This document shows, in pieces, positions 1 to 9,389 of a stretch of 64,000 nucleotides of DNA. Made by a program: the position numbers and the translations under genes. The first letter of the stretch is position 1. Each line of letters begins with the position of its first letter. The stretch is from Fen-178 sp963722575 (GTDB lineage Bacteria > Acidobacteriota > Terriglobia > Bryobacterales > Bryobacteraceae). Under the pieces are notes generated by a model. It saw nothing but the letters and a program-made list of their open reading frames with translations. It had not been told where the DNA came from and did not search any database. Location: positions 682,001 through 746,000 of the forward strand of contig CAVRNR010000022.1 in the NCBI GenBank assembly GCA_963722575.1, given 5' to 3'.

Positions 1-930
1 CGCCAGAATGCCCCACAGCGCGGCGATGAGCGGGAATCCCTGCGCCAGGAAACAGCCTTCCACCGTACCCACCTGCGCCTCCGCGGGAGCGCTGGCGGCG
101 GCGAGACTTGTCACCATTCCGGTGCACCACAGTACGCCGCCCGCGAGACCCAGCAGATGCTGCTTGGGCGCGCTCTTGAAGATATCCAGCACCTCCAGCG
201 GTTCGCCTTCCACGGGAAGGTTCATCAGAAACACGTTGAACACGAATGTGGAGAAAAAAACGCCTGCGGCGAAGACCACGGCGACGGCATAGGGACCGAG
301 GCCGAGATCGCCTTCTCTGGCCTTGTCCACCAGCGGGAAGAACGAACCCATGAGCAGGCCGCTGACCAGCGCCAGGACGATCCCCTTGATCGAACTCGGG
401 CGGCGCGTGCTGGCGGCCTTTCCGGCCCGGGCGAGTTCTTCGTGCCTCAGAACGGCGTGAAATCGATAGGCCAACGCGGCGGCGGCGACGGCGCCCGCAA
501 TGAGCGCGCAGCCCGCGAACATCAACGCGGGGCTTCCCGTCGACTTAGCCACATAGGCCAGGATGGTCCCCACGATCGTTGCCACGCCTATTCCCATGGG
601 GAACGCCACCGCCATGCCCGCCACCGAGATGGCCGACATCAGGATCATGTTGCCCAGGTTGAAGATTATTCCGCCCGTGAATCCGTATAGCCACTGGCGC
701 TTGCCGGCATGCATCAGGTCGTCCATAAAGGAGAAGCCATCGAAGCCCAGGTTGCCCACGGTAAAGGCATAGAGGAAGGCAGCGACTACCACCCCCGCCG
801 CGAAATCGAAATAGTAGAGCTCATAGCGCCACTTCCCGGCGAGTTTGTAACTGTTCGCCCACGAACCCCAGCACAGCAGGCTGAGGGTCATCAGAAACAG
901 GACGGCGGCATGTGTTTGTGGAAGAATCAT
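1..930 (-). CDS. GRP/RhaT-like sugar permease, partial (C-terminus beyond the left edge)
   Basis: Reading the minus strand from the ATG at 930 gives an open frame of 310 codons that runs off the window start. The protein begins MILPQTHAAVLFLMTLSLLC and is strongly hydrophobic, with about eight visible membrane spans and a charged loop near residues 160-180. The early WGSWANSYKLAGKWRYELYY stretch and the paired-repeat layout resemble the drug/metabolite-transporter superfamily branch that holds GRP-type sugar permeases and RhaT. It starts 3 bp after the stop of the upstream glycosyltransferase gene, so the two are probably co-transcribed. The substrate cannot be told from the sequence. Confidence 0.7.
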   Translation of the reverse strand, partial: MILPQTHAAVLFLMTLSLLCWGSWANSYKLAGKWRYELYYFDFAAGVVVAAFLYAFTVGNLGFDGFSFMDDLMHAGKRQWLYGFTGGIIFNLGNMILMSAISVAGMAVAFPMGIGVATIVGTILAYVAKSTGSPALMFAGCALIAGAVAAAALAYRFHAVLRHEELARAGKAASTRRPSSIKGIVLALVSGLLMGSFFPLVDKAREGDLGLGPYAVAVVFAAGVFFSTFVFNVFLMNLPVEGEPLEVLDIFKSAPKQHLLGLAGGVLWCTGMVTSLAAASAPAEAQVGTVEGCFLAQGFPLIAALWGILA

Positions 931-933
931 GGA

Positions 934-2454
934 TCACTTCCGGAAAGGGAAGGTTACAACGCCGGGGGGGTGCAGGTCAACCGGAGAAATAGCGGCCGGC
1001 GTCGCCGCGGCAAGTTTGGGCGGCTGGCCGGGAGACTGGCGCACCCGCCACGGCCTGGGTTCGACGGAGCATTCCGGCAACGGCGTGCCGGAGTAATAAT
1101 TCAGCCCGTAACGCCAGTTTCGCTCGATTCGGTCGACGCACACTTCATTCGCGCGGCCGGAAATCTCGCGCCAGAACGCCCGCGCGGAAACCGTGCGGTC
1201 CAGTTCCGGCGCAGCCACACGTTTCAGATAGACGCTCCCCGCGGCGGCGCCGGCGGCGATCAGCAGCACCGCGGCTAGCCGGCGCCCGCGGCTTTCCAGG
1301 AGCCACGCCGCGGCGGCCACTCCGCCGGCCAGCAGCCAGCTTGCTTGAAATGCGGGAAGCGGCGCCTTCGAGAGGCCCGCCGCCAGCGCCGCGGGAAGCA
1401 TCCGGGCGGCCATGGGGAATGCCACCAGCAGCAGGGCGCAGCACGCCAGCCAGGGGGCAGCGTGGGCGGCTTGGGCTGCATCGAGCGCCAGCCCCATGAG
1501 CGCCGCGGCCGCCGGCAGCAGCGGCAGCAGATAGCCCGGCAGCTTGTTGGTGGCGGCCGTGAAGAAGACCATCCCGAACACCACCCATGCCAGCAGATAG
1601 AGGCGCCGCCGGTCGCGGTAGGCCGCGCGCCGCCCCACCAAGAGCAGAAGAGGGAACCAGGGCAGCAGCAAACCGGCCAACACCGGCAGGTAGAACCACC
1701 AGGGCTGCGCGTGCATCAGGGCATTCGAGGTGAACCGCTCGAGATTATGCACCACGAAGAAATCGTGCAGAAGAACTTTCCCATTGCGGAGATAGCAGAG
1801 CAGGTACCAGGGAAGCGCCACCACCAGGAAGGGCGCCACCACCCGCGGCCGGACCAAATCGCGCGCGTTGCGGAAGCGCAGACATAGGGGCGCGGCCAGG
1901 ACCAGCGCGACCGGTCCTTTGGCCAGCACCGCCAGCCCGAGCAAAGCCGCGGCAACCGGCAAATACCGCGTCTCGCGCCGGCCGATCCACGGCAGCGCCA
2001 GCAGCATGGCGGCGGAAAACGCGGCGGCCACCGGCATATCCGGGACCCCCACCTGGCTGTATACGAGCCAGCCGCCGCAGCAGCCCAGGATGAGGGTGGC
2101 GAACCACGCGGCGCGCGCGCCGAATTCCCGGCGGAGAATCCACCAATAAAACACCAGGAAGCCCACGGCCATCAAGGCGACCGGCAGCCGCGGCGCCAGG
2201 TCCGGCCCGATGCCCAGGCGGAAGGCCGCGCCCGTCATCCAGTACAGCAGGGCGGGCTTCTCAAACCACGGCTGGCCCCACAGCCGCGGCGTGATCCAAT
2301 CGCTGGAGCGCGCCATCTCACGCGCGATGGAAGCGTAGCGCGGCTCGTCCGGCCCTAGCAGCCCGGTCGCGCTCAGGTGGTAAAAGTAGAGGAGATATGC
2401 CAGCGGCAGAACAATCCACAGCGCGCGCGGGATTTTCCGGGGCATTGCTCTCAT
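934..2454 (-). CDS. ArnT/PMT-like membrane glycosyltransferase (GT39/GT83 type)
   Basis: A 506-residue polytopic membrane protein. The N-terminus carries the luminal DEPRYASIAREM motif just after the first membrane span (about residues 36-47). This is the catalytic acidic loop of lipid-linked-sugar transferases such as ArnT and the PMT_2 family. The following WITPRLWGQPWFEKPALLYW is also typical. About ten further hydrophobic segments follow, then a soluble tail. Such enzymes move a sugar from a polyprenyl-phosphate donor to lipid A, protein or another acceptor in the periplasm. No aminoarabinose genes are nearby, so the acceptor is unknown. First gene of a two-gene unit with the permease at 1-930. 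Confidence 0.8.
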   Translation of the reverse strand: MRAMPRKIPRALWIVLPLAYLLYFYHLSATGLLGPDEPRYASIAREMARSSDWITPRLWGQPWFEKPALLYWMTGAAFRLGIGPDLAPRLPVALMAVGFLVFYWWILRREFGARAAWFATLILGCCGGWLVYSQVGVPDMPVAAAFSAAMLLALPWIGRRETRYLPVAAALLGLAVLAKGPVALVLAAPLCLRFRNARDLVRPRVVAPFLVVALPWYLLCYLRNGKVLLHDFFVVHNLERFTSNALMHAQPWWFYLPVLAGLLLPWFPLLLLVGRRAAYRDRRRLYLLAWVVFGMVFFTAATNKLPGYLLPLLPAAAALMGLALDAAQAAHAAPWLACCALLLVAFPMAARMLPAALAAGLSKAPLPAFQASWLLAGGVAAAAWLLESRGRRLAAVLLIAAGAAAGSVYLKRVAAPELDRTVSARAFWREISGRANEVCVDRIERNWRYGLNYYSGTPLPECSVEPRPWRVRQSPGQPPKLAAATPAAISPVDLHPPGVVTFPFRK

Positions 2455-2599
2455 TATAAGGGGGGTGCGAGCGCCGGCAGCTCCGATCTGCCACTCTGTT
2501 ACGTTCGCGGCTCTGCCTGACCGCTGGGGAGCTGCAACACCTGGCGTTCGGAAATGGGACTAGGTTCGTCTGGTAATTCGCGTTCCCCGAGCAAGGCAG

Positions 2600-3337
2600 T
2601 CAGTTTAGAAGTACGTTCCCCTGCTGATGCCAGGCGCGGGACGTTTTAAGCGCACGCGGTTCGGGAGGACGAATGCCCGGATCGACCGCAAAGCGGTGCG
2701 ACACTCGCCAGGCTACCGGCTCCGGTTCGGGGACTACGTCTACATAGGAGTTGCCGAGCGCGAACAGGGCGAGATCCAAGCGGTCGTGGACGCCCACTTT
2801 CTGAAATAGCCGCGAAAGATAGACCTTGACCGTTCCCTCGGTCAAGCTGGTGGCGTGTGCGATCTCCTTGTTCTTCAGGCCTTGCGCGAGAAGGCTTATC
2901 ACGTGGCGTTCCCGCCGGGTCAGAATGATCCGTCTGGCGGTGAGGATCTGGTCGCAGAGGGCCTGTTCCACCCAAAGGCCGCCCGCCGCGACGGTGCGTA
3001 GACACTTGATCTGAAGCTCGACAGGCAGGCTTCTGCGGAGGATGCCGCGGACGCCAACAGCCAGCGCCTGGGAAACCAACTCCACGGAAACGAAGTCAAC
3101 CCAGAGAACGATCGGCGCATTGCCCGCCGTGGATTCCAGCTTGGATAGCGTGGCGATGGTGACGGCGGCGGTCACGTCGACGAGAGTCACGCTTGGGCGG
3201 CTCGTCCGGACATGGTCTATTAAAGGATCGAGGTCCGCGAAGATCGCCGACAACCCGATGTCTTCCAGACCGGCCATTGCGGCCTGGAGGCCGGCCGTGA
3301 GGATCGGTTGCTCGGAGTACAGCGCCACACTCGTCAT
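2600..3337 (-). CDS. NarL/FixJ-family response regulator with atypical receiver
   Basis: I chose the ATG at 3337 (MTSVALYSEQPI) rather than one 13 codons upstream because an AAGAGG Shine-Dalgarno lies about 10 nt before it. Residues 1-120 form a receiver-like domain and residues about 140-205 a LuxR-type helix-turn-helix (LTRRERHVISLLAQGLKNKE, then GTVKVYLSRLFQKVGV). The receiver keeps an Asp at the expected strand end (LVDVTA), but the usual acidic pair near the N-terminus is absent and the Lys loop reads RRSLP. Phosphorylation may therefore be weak or absent. No kinase gene is directly adjacent. It probably acts as a DNA-binding regulator. Confidence 0.75.
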   Translation of the reverse strand: MTSVALYSEQPILTAGLQAAMAGLEDIGLSAIFADLDPLIDHVRTSRPSVTLVDVTAAVTIATLSKLESTAGNAPIVLWVDFVSVELVSQALAVGVRGILRRSLPVELQIKCLRTVAAGGLWVEQALCDQILTARRIILTRRERHVISLLAQGLKNKEIAHATSLTEGTVKVYLSRLFQKVGVHDRLDLALFALGNSYVDVVPEPEPVAWRVSHRFAVDPGIRPPEPRALKTSRAWHQQGNVLLN

Positions 3338-3775
3338 GCTCTGATCGCCTCTTGGAAGTTTCTTCCCCATGAGCATGCGTCAGAAGGCGCGCGGGCCGGA
3401 ATCCGTGTGCCCACCGAATTCCGAAAAACCGATCCCCCACGATTGAGGCGGGGGGAGTGGAGGGACTCGGGGGCTGCCCGGGTTCGATGCAGGAACGCAG
3501 CCCAGGGAAATGCTGCCTCGCACTCCGCAAAATCGGGGTTTCTTGGGATACCGTGGAGCGCCTCTTCCGATGCAAACTCGACTCAGGAGGCAAACAAGGA
3601 CATGTCGGCTGAACTTCGACAGCACAGACCCGGGCTCGAACTGGCGGCCTTGTACCGGCGCCGGGGGGCCGTTTCGGCGCTGATCCGGTCGATAGAACGC
3701 TATAGATGCGCCAGGGTCTGCCGCATCCGGAAACGCTCGCGGCGGGCACGGCAGTCCGTAGCCTAGGGCGAAACT
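3338..3775. other. 438-bp intergenic region between divergent genes
   Basis: Lies between the minus-strand regulator starting at 3337 and the plus-strand membrane protein starting at 3776, so it should hold both promoters. I see no convincing gene, RNA or long repeat. Open frames here have no family-like composition and appear to be chance frames of GC-rich DNA. Confidence 0.5.
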
Positions 3776-4618
3776 ATGCGGAATCAATATCGAGCCGGTC
3801 CGATCTATCGCTCGAGTCTGGTGGTGGCCGGGGGCATGTGCGCCGGGTTGGGAATCGCCATCCTGGCGGCGCTGCCGTTCAACCGGGGAGCCTACGTCGA
3901 GGTGTTACCGGCCAGCGTTCCCACTCCCCCCGTGGCGGCCCTGGGATTCGCGGTCTGCGGGCTGGCGTTGATCGGAATCGGCCTCTGGTTCCCGCGGATC
4001 ACATCGGTGCTGGCCATGGTGACCATGTCAATGGCGCTGGTGCTGGTGGCCGAGAAGGCATTCGGGATGGGACCCAGATTAGAAACCGCGATCGCAGTCA
4101 ACCTGAGGGCGGGAAATTGGGAAGACATCGCTCCCAACACACTCGTCGTGCTGTTGCTCGGCGCCGCGGCCCTGCTGTTGCGGCACACACACCGGTGGTT
4201 CGAGACGCGGCTCGGAACGATCGCTATTCTTGGATCGATCATATTCGGCATTGGAGTAGTGGGCGGCGTGGGCTACATGACGGAGGCTCCCACCTACGTC
4301 TGGCAGTGGCGCGCCCCCATGTCCTTCCTGAGCACGATCTGCGCCGGCATACTGGGGCTGGGCATCGTCATGAGCGCCTTCCGGTATAGCGAACTGGATG
4401 AACGGGGCATTCCCCGTTGGTTCAGCCAGGTAGTCTGCGCCGGAGCCCTGTCGATCAATGCCGCCACCGTCGTGGCCTACGTCTGCCAAGACGGGTCGAG
4501 GTGGACCGGGACTGCGGTCATCCGGCTGATGCCCATGCTAGTCGCCAATGGGGTCCTGTCGGTGGTGGCTGCCCGGCAGGTGCGGCGGCAAACCCTGGAG
4601 GGGAGAACTGGATCATGA
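3776..4618 (+). CDS. Polytopic membrane protein, possible stand-alone sensor domain
   Basis: A 280-residue protein with six to eight hydrophobic segments (for example near residues 15-35, 55-75, 80-95, 125-140, 150-172, 180-205 and 215-235) and short charged loops. The layout resembles the membrane-sensor regions found at the N-terminus of some histidine kinases and diguanylate cyclases, but no catalytic domain follows. I do not recognise a named family. The stop overlaps the start of the next ORF (ATGA at 4615-4618), so the two are translationally coupled. It sits between two response-regulator genes, and a role in signal input is only an inference from that position. Confidence 0.55.
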   Translation: MRNQYRAGPIYRSSLVVAGGMCAGLGIAILAALPFNRGAYVEVLPASVPTPPVAALGFAVCGLALIGIGLWFPRITSVLAMVTMSMALVLVAEKAFGMGPRLETAIAVNLRAGNWEDIAPNTLVVLLLGAAALLLRHTHRWFETRLGTIAILGSIIFGIGVVGGVGYMTEAPTYVWQWRAPMSFLSTICAGILGLGIVMSAFRYSELDERGIPRWFSQVVCAGALSINAATVVAYVCQDGSRWTGTAVIRLMPMLVANGVLSVVAARQVRRQTLEGRTGS

Positions 4619-4890
4619 GGGGTCCGATCCGCGCTCTAGTGGCCATCGGCTGCATCCGGGTGGGCTTGGTCCTGCTGGATGGAAGCGGTCCGTTTGGGGT
4701 AAGCCAGGCGGCTACGGCAACCCAGTTTATTTTGTGCGCAAGTTCGCAGATCCTCCTTGTGATGTTGGGCTCGGACGTGCAGACGCACCGCCCCGGCGTC
4801 AGCTCCTTGTTCCGTCGTTTCTCCTACGGTGCGCTTGCAGGCTCGCTGTTTCCGAATGCGGCGAGCCTGCCTTTTTCTTCGCCGGGGTAG
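4615..4890 (+). CDS. Small hydrophobic protein of unknown function
   Basis: A 92-codon frame overlapping the previous gene by 4 bp (ATGA). The predicted protein has two hydrophobic stretches (about residues 5-20 and 35-52). Its last third is coded by DNA that also forms an apparent intrinsic terminator (4837-4880), so the true product may be a truncated or eroded gene. I recognise no family. Confidence 0.35.
   Translation: MRGPIRALVAIGCIRVGLVLLDGSGPFGVSQAATATQFILCASSQILLVMLGSDVQTHRPGVSSLFRRFSYGALAGSLFPNAASLPFSSPG
4837..4880 (+). terminator. Rho-independent terminator
   Basis: A perfect 10-bp stem, GCAGGCTCGC (4837-4846) with GCGAGCCTGC (4861-4870), encloses a 14-nt loop and is followed directly by CTTTTTCTTC. 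It is oriented to end transcription of the 3776-4890 gene pair. It lies inside the last codons of the small ORF rather than after it. Confidence 0.7.
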
Positions 4891-5181
4891 GCATCGCTCC
4901 GGGGCTGACCGCCGCCCTGGTGGGGTGGGCGCCGACGCTGTTCAGCGCCACACTGCTGGAGTGACTGCCGAAGGACAATGCCCCCGGTGTGCGACTCCCC
5001 ATGGAGCACATCGTCATAGAGCGGCTACTCAGCCTCGGCGAGGCCGTGCGCGCGGCCGGTTCGCTCACCCCGCCTCTGCGGCCATTGTGAAGAGGCGCCC
5101 CTGCGAACTCCTGGCCGGACCCCGTGGCGGTCTCGCCTTTCAACGTGCTTACTCGATTTGCGCCTGCGGCGGGGTGCCGTC

Positions 5182-5841
5182 TCAGCTCTCCACGATATTG
5201 TTGCGGATGGCATAGCGTACCAACTCGGTGACGGAATGAAGCCCGAGCTTCTCCATGATGTGGGCCCGGTGGGATTCCACCGTCTTGACACTGAGATGCA
5301 GGATGTTGGAGACCTCCTTGTTGGACTTGCTCTCGGCCACCAGTTGGACAATCTGGATCTCCCGCGGACTGAGGCGGCTGAAAGGCGCGTCCGGTAGCGT
5401 TCCAGCGGCGGCGCGGCCGAGATACCCGCTCAGCACTACTTCAGACACCCGGGCGGTGAAGAACAGCCTGTGCAAGCGGACGGCTTCCAGGGCCGCGATC
5501 AGGTCTGTGCCCGCATCTTGCTTGAGAATGTAACCGCGGGCGCCGGCGGCCAGTACGTCGTGTACAATCTGGTCCGATTCATGCACGGAGAGAATCAGAA
5601 CCTCAGTGCCAGGGTTGTTCTTCAGAATCTCGCGCGTGGCCTCCAGGCCGTTCATATCGGGCATGGAGATGTCCATGACCACGACGTCCGGCTTGAGACT
5701 GGCGGCCGCGGCCACGGCTTCGCGGCCCGTGGACGCTTCGCCGCACACCTCCCACTCGGGCCGTGCGTCCCCTATGACTCCGGCGACGCCCCGCCTCACA
5801 ACGTGATGATCATCCACCAACAATATTCGCGTCTTCTTCAT
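5182..5841 (-). CDS. NarL/FixJ-family response regulator
   Basis: 219 residues. The receiver is canonical: acidic DD at residues 10-11 (ILLVDDHH), phosphoacceptor Asp in VVMDISMPDMNG (about residue 57), Thr/Ser position in ILSVHE, and Lys in ILKQDAGT. The C-terminal LuxR-type helix-turn-helix reads LSPREIQIVQLVAESKSNKE, then SVKTVESHRAHIMEKLGL. Its start overlaps the end of the upstream kinase gene by 32 bp, which implies coupled translation and makes the six-PAS HisKA_3 kinase its likely partner. Target genes are unknown. Confidence 0.92.
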   Translation of the reverse strand: MKKTRILLVDDHHVVRRGVAGVIGDARPEWEVCGEASTGREAVAAAASLKPDVVVMDISMPDMNGLEATREILKNNPGTEVLILSVHESDQIVHDVLAAGARGYILKQDAGTDLIAALEAVRLHRLFFTARVSEVVLSGYLGRAAAGTLPDAPFSRLSPREIQIVQLVAESKSNKEVSNILHLSVKTVESHRAHIMEKLGLHSVTELVRYAIRNNIVES

Positions 5842-8833
5842 GGGATTGCACCAGCGGTAAAGTTACGGTCAGGGTCGTTCCGGCATCGTTCGAGGAGAGT
5901 TCCAACCGGCCGCCAAGCTGCTCCGCGCGCTCGCGCATGCCCATGATGCCGACGCCAAAGCGGACGAACCCCTTCGGCTGCGGGTGCAGCGCCTCGGGAA
6001 AACCGCGGCCCCGATCCTGCAAAACCAGCCGGACTTCCCCTGGATCGCGTTCCAGCCAGACGACGGCCGACGGGCTGCCGGAATGCCTGTGGACGTTGGC
6101 CAGCCCTTCCTGGACGATGCGGAACAGAGTGGTCTCCATCTCACTGCTGAGCCGGCCGAAATCCGGCGGAATCCGGATCTCAACCTCGATCCCGGTTCGC
6201 TGGTTGAAACCCTGCGCATAGGACTGCAACGCCTCCGCCAACCCGACTTCGTCGAGCAGGGGAGGATGCAAAAGGTAGGTGACGGTCCGGATTTCCGCGG
6301 AGCAGGCGGCCGCCAGGTCGATGGATTCGGAGAGTACTTGACTCCGGCGGTCCGGTTCCAGTTCGGAATCCCGCAGACGGCTCAGATTGATGCTCAAGGC
6401 GGCCAGCAGTTGCGCCGTGCTGTCATGCAGTTCCCGCGCGATTCTCCGCCTTTCGTAATCCTGGCTGCGCAATAGGTCGGAGGAAAGCTGGTGAAGCTGG
6501 CGATTCACCTTCTGGAGCGATTCCTCGGTCCGTTTTCGTTCGGTGATGTCCGCGCCGATGCAGGCCACGCCGACGACTTGTCCACCCAGATCCCGGATCA
6601 TCGTGTTATTCCATTCCACCAGGCGCCGCTCGCCAGCCCGGGTAACTATCTCGTTCTGGTAGTGAATCGGAAGCTCTCCCGTGCCGATGGACTTGAGGAA
6701 CATCTCCTCATAAATCTCCTCGTGGATTTCGGGCGGGATGAAGATCTCGAACCAGTTCTGGCCCAATATTTCCTCACGTCTCCAGCCAGTGAGAGCGAGC
6801 AGATAATCGTTGCAGAGCGTGATATTCCCTTCCCGGTCCAGCGTGACGCCAATCATCGCAACCGTCTCCATTACGGTGCGCAACCGGCGCTCGCTCTCCC
6901 GCAGCGTATCCACCGCCCGCCGGTGTTCGGTGATGTCTGCGATGAAGCCTTCGTAGCACACGGTCCGTCCATCCTCATCGCACACTTTTCGGCTATTGAG
7001 CAGCACCCAAATTACCGAACCGTCCTTGCGTCTAAACTGGCACTCGTACTCCCGGACGACGCCATCGGCTTCGACCAGATGCGTAAACCTCGAACGCTCA
7101 CTGGGGTCCAGCCACAGTTGATGAGACGAGTCGCCGGTCGAAGCTATCACCTCCTCCGCCGAATCGTAGCCCAGAATCGAGACCAGCGCGGGGTTCACAG
7201 CTAGAAATTTGCCGTCGACCGAGATCCGGTAAACCCCTTCGAGCGCCCCCTCGAATAGACCCCGATACCTGGTCTCGGCGTCCCTGCGATCAGTGATATC
7301 CCGCACCGTGGCGATTACCGCAGGTGCATCGTCAAGGTCGACGACATTAGTACCAACTTCCACGGGAATACGCCGCCCGTCTCTGGCTAAGTGCACTCCC
7401 TCCCATGTCGAGGTTTGCCCGGTAAGGATTGCCCTTGCGAGCACTGGCACATCGGGAAGGCTCTCGCGAGTAGTGATCTCATAGATTCGCTTCTGCTTCA
7501 ATTCTTCTCGTGAATAGCCGAGATAGCGACAGGCGCTGTCGTTGAAATCGAGGAACTCGCCCAGGACTCCGTTCTCGTCGATCTTCGTTACGAAGACCGG
7601 ATCCGAAATGCTATTGAAGATCAGGCGATAATGACCTTCAGCCTTGGCGAGCGCATCGTTTGCCCGCCGGGCTATTTCCTCCGCGCGCTTGTGTTCGCTG
7701 ATGTCGATAAGGAAGCCTTCGATGCCGATCACCCGATGATCGCCATCCAGTACGGGGTGGGCTGAGAAGCTGTGGTAGCCAATTGTCTCGTCCCGGCACA
7801 ATCTGGAAAACTCGCCACTCTTTATCGACTCGCCCCGCATGAGAGCCCGGACGGTTTCTTCCGTCTTGGCTGCGTCTTCCGGAACCTGAACCGCGGAAAA
7901 GTGCAGCCCGATGGCGTCCTCTCTGCTGGTGAATCCGTGCATCCGCAACCACGCCGGGTTAACGTCCTGGTAACAGCCGTCCATTCCGATCCGAAAATAC
8001 CCCGCGTCGGTGCTCCCTACGATTCTCTGAAACTGCGCGGCTTGGGCCTGTAGCCGCGCTTCCGCTTCTCTCCGGCTGGTAATGTCTTCGATAAAGCCCT
8101 CGTAGCACAGCGCCCCTCCGTCCACTCCGCGGAGCTTCCGGCAATTGAGCGACACCCACAGTACGGACCCATCTTTGCGCTTTAGCCGGCACTCATAGCC
8201 AGTGACGAGCTCGCGATCTTCGAGTAGTTGCAGGAGATGTAAGCGGTCATTTGGGTCCAGGTACGCTTGATGCGCCGCGTCGTCGATCGCGGACAGGACT
8301 TCGGCCGGCGAGTCGTAACCTAGCATTCTGGCGAGGGCGGGGTTCGCCGCCACAGCCTTCCCCTCGGGCGATGTTCGATAGATTCCCTCGATCGCCCCCT
8401 CGAAGATGCTCCGATATTTGTTCTCGGCTTCCCGCAGCGTGTGCTCCGCCGCTTTACGTTCGGTAATGTCCTTTCCGAAGACCGAAATGCCGGTGGTTTC
8501 ACCATCTTGGACGATTCGGTTGAAAGCCAGTTCCAAGGTCCGGCCATCGGGTAGCGAATACTCGGCCCGGAAGGGCCCTTCCGACAGCGCACGCTCGAAT
8601 AGTGGAGGCCATAATGCCGCTCTGGCCGGCGACAGCAATTCCTCCGGTCGCATCCCCACCGCTGCCCGGACGCCAGAACTGCCCTGGATCGCTTTATAAG
8701 CCGCGCTGTTGAACGTCAGCAGCCTGTAATTCAGGTCCACCGCCCAAATCAGGTCGTCGGTACTCTCAAGCAAGGCCCGAAGGTTGGCTTCGGCGTGGAA
8801 TGCAGTGGCTGGAGGGGGCCCGTGCGTTTCCAT
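5810..8833 (-). CDS. Six-PAS sensor histidine kinase (HisKA_3, NarX/DegS class)
   Basis: 1007 residues with no membrane span, so probably cytoplasmic. Six PAS/PAC units are recognisable by repeated GYDSPAEV or YSREEL-type cores and FIEDITSRREA, FLIDISEHKRA or CIGADITERKRT ends (roughly residues 20-135, 140-260, 265-385, 400-515, 520-640 and 645-770). The dimerisation/phosphoacceptor helix is HisKA_3 type with the active His in RRIARELHDSTAQ. The ATPase has the N-box ANVHRHSG and a DRGRGFP G-box. PAS units 2 and 5 closely resemble each other, as if internally duplicated. It is cotranscribed with the NarL regulator that overlaps its 3' end. Confidence 0.93.
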   Translation of the reverse strand: METHGPPPATAFHAEANLRALLESTDDLIWAVDLNYRLLTFNSAAYKAIQGSSGVRAAVGMRPEELLSPARAALWPPLFERALSEGPFRAEYSLPDGRTLELAFNRIVQDGETTGISVFGKDITERKAAEHTLREAENKYRSIFEGAIEGIYRTSPEGKAVAANPALARMLGYDSPAEVLSAIDDAAHQAYLDPNDRLHLLQLLEDRELVTGYECRLKRKDGSVLWVSLNCRKLRGVDGGALCYEGFIEDITSRREAEARLQAQAAQFQRIVGSTDAGYFRIGMDGCYQDVNPAWLRMHGFTSREDAIGLHFSAVQVPEDAAKTEETVRALMRGESIKSGEFSRLCRDETIGYHSFSAHPVLDGDHRVIGIEGFLIDISEHKRAEEIARRANDALAKAEGHYRLIFNSISDPVFVTKIDENGVLGEFLDFNDSACRYLGYSREELKQKRIYEITTRESLPDVPVLARAILTGQTSTWEGVHLARDGRRIPVEVGTNVVDLDDAPAVIATVRDITDRRDAETRYRGLFEGALEGVYRISVDGKFLAVNPALVSILGYDSAEEVIASTGDSSHQLWLDPSERSRFTHLVEADGVVREYECQFRRKDGSVIWVLLNSRKVCDEDGRTVCYEGFIADITEHRRAVDTLRESERRLRTVMETVAMIGVTLDREGNITLCNDYLLALTGWRREEILGQNWFEIFIPPEIHEEIYEEMFLKSIGTGELPIHYQNEIVTRAGERRLVEWNNTMIRDLGGQVVGVACIGADITERKRTEESLQKVNRQLHQLSSDLLRSQDYERRRIARELHDSTAQLLAALSINLSRLRDSELEPDRRSQVLSESIDLAAACSAEIRTVTYLLHPPLLDEVGLAEALQSYAQGFNQRTGIEVEIRIPPDFGRLSSEMETTLFRIVQEGLANVHRHSGSPSAVVWLERDPGEVRLVLQDRGRGFPEALHPQPKGFVRFGVGIMGMRERAEQLGGRLELSSNDAGTTLTVTLPLVQSHEEDANIVGG

Positions 8834-8909
8834 GATTCAGATTGTACTCCCTAAAGAAGCATCGGGATCGGCACACGCGAACGGGAACCCGGCCGGCCCC
8901 GGCCGATCC

Positions 8910-9386
8910 CTACGGCGCTGGCACCGGGTTCTGCTGGCTGGGCCTGTCGCCTGGCGGCAACCTGACGATGGAGAGCCAGAATTCGCCGGTGGAGCGAACC
9001 GTAGCGAGAAACTCGTCCACGTCGAGCGGCTTTGAGATGAAACAATTGGCGCGGAGGGTGTAGCTTTTCAGGATGTCGCGATCGGCCTGGGAGCTGGTCA
9101 GGATCACCACTGGGACGTTGCTCAAATACCGATGGCCCTTGACCTCCTTCAGAACGTCGAACCCGTCCTTCTTGGGGATGTTCAGATCGAGCAGAATCAG
9201 GTCTGGGCGGGGGGCGTTTTCGAAGCCGCCGGCGCGATTCAGAAAGGCCAGGGCAGCTTCGCCGTCGGTCACCACGCTGATGCGGTTCAGCACTTTCCTG
9301 AACTGCAGGGCTTCATGGATCAACTCCACATCCCCAGGGTTATCTTCAACCAACAGAATCTCGGCTGGTCTGTTTGCTGCGCTCAT
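8910..9386 (-). CDS. Stand-alone receiver protein, Rcp1 type
   Basis: 158 residues. The start LLVEDNPGDVELIHEAL, the phosphoacceptor LILLDLNIPKKDG, VVILTSSQADRD and CFISKPLD are all characteristic of the single-domain regulators that pair with phytochrome-type kinases (Rcp1 family). A Pro-rich tail replaces any output domain. It begins 3 bp after the stop of the phytochrome-type kinase at 9390-11690, so that kinase is its likely partner. Output probably occurs by protein-protein contact. Confidence 0.9.
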   Translation of the reverse strand: MSAANRPAEILLVEDNPGDVELIHEALQFRKVLNRISVVTDGEAALAFLNRAGGFENAPRPDLILLDLNIPKKDGFDVLKEVKGHRYLSNVPVVILTSSQADRDILKSYTLRANCFISKPLDVDEFLATVRSTGEFWLSIVRLPPGDRPSQQNPVPAP

Positions 9387-9389
9387 GTG

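Noticed and set aside
3377..3775. Short open frames on both strands between the regulator and the membrane protein.
   Set aside because: They overlap each other, lack ribosome sites and family-like composition, and cover what should be promoter DNA.
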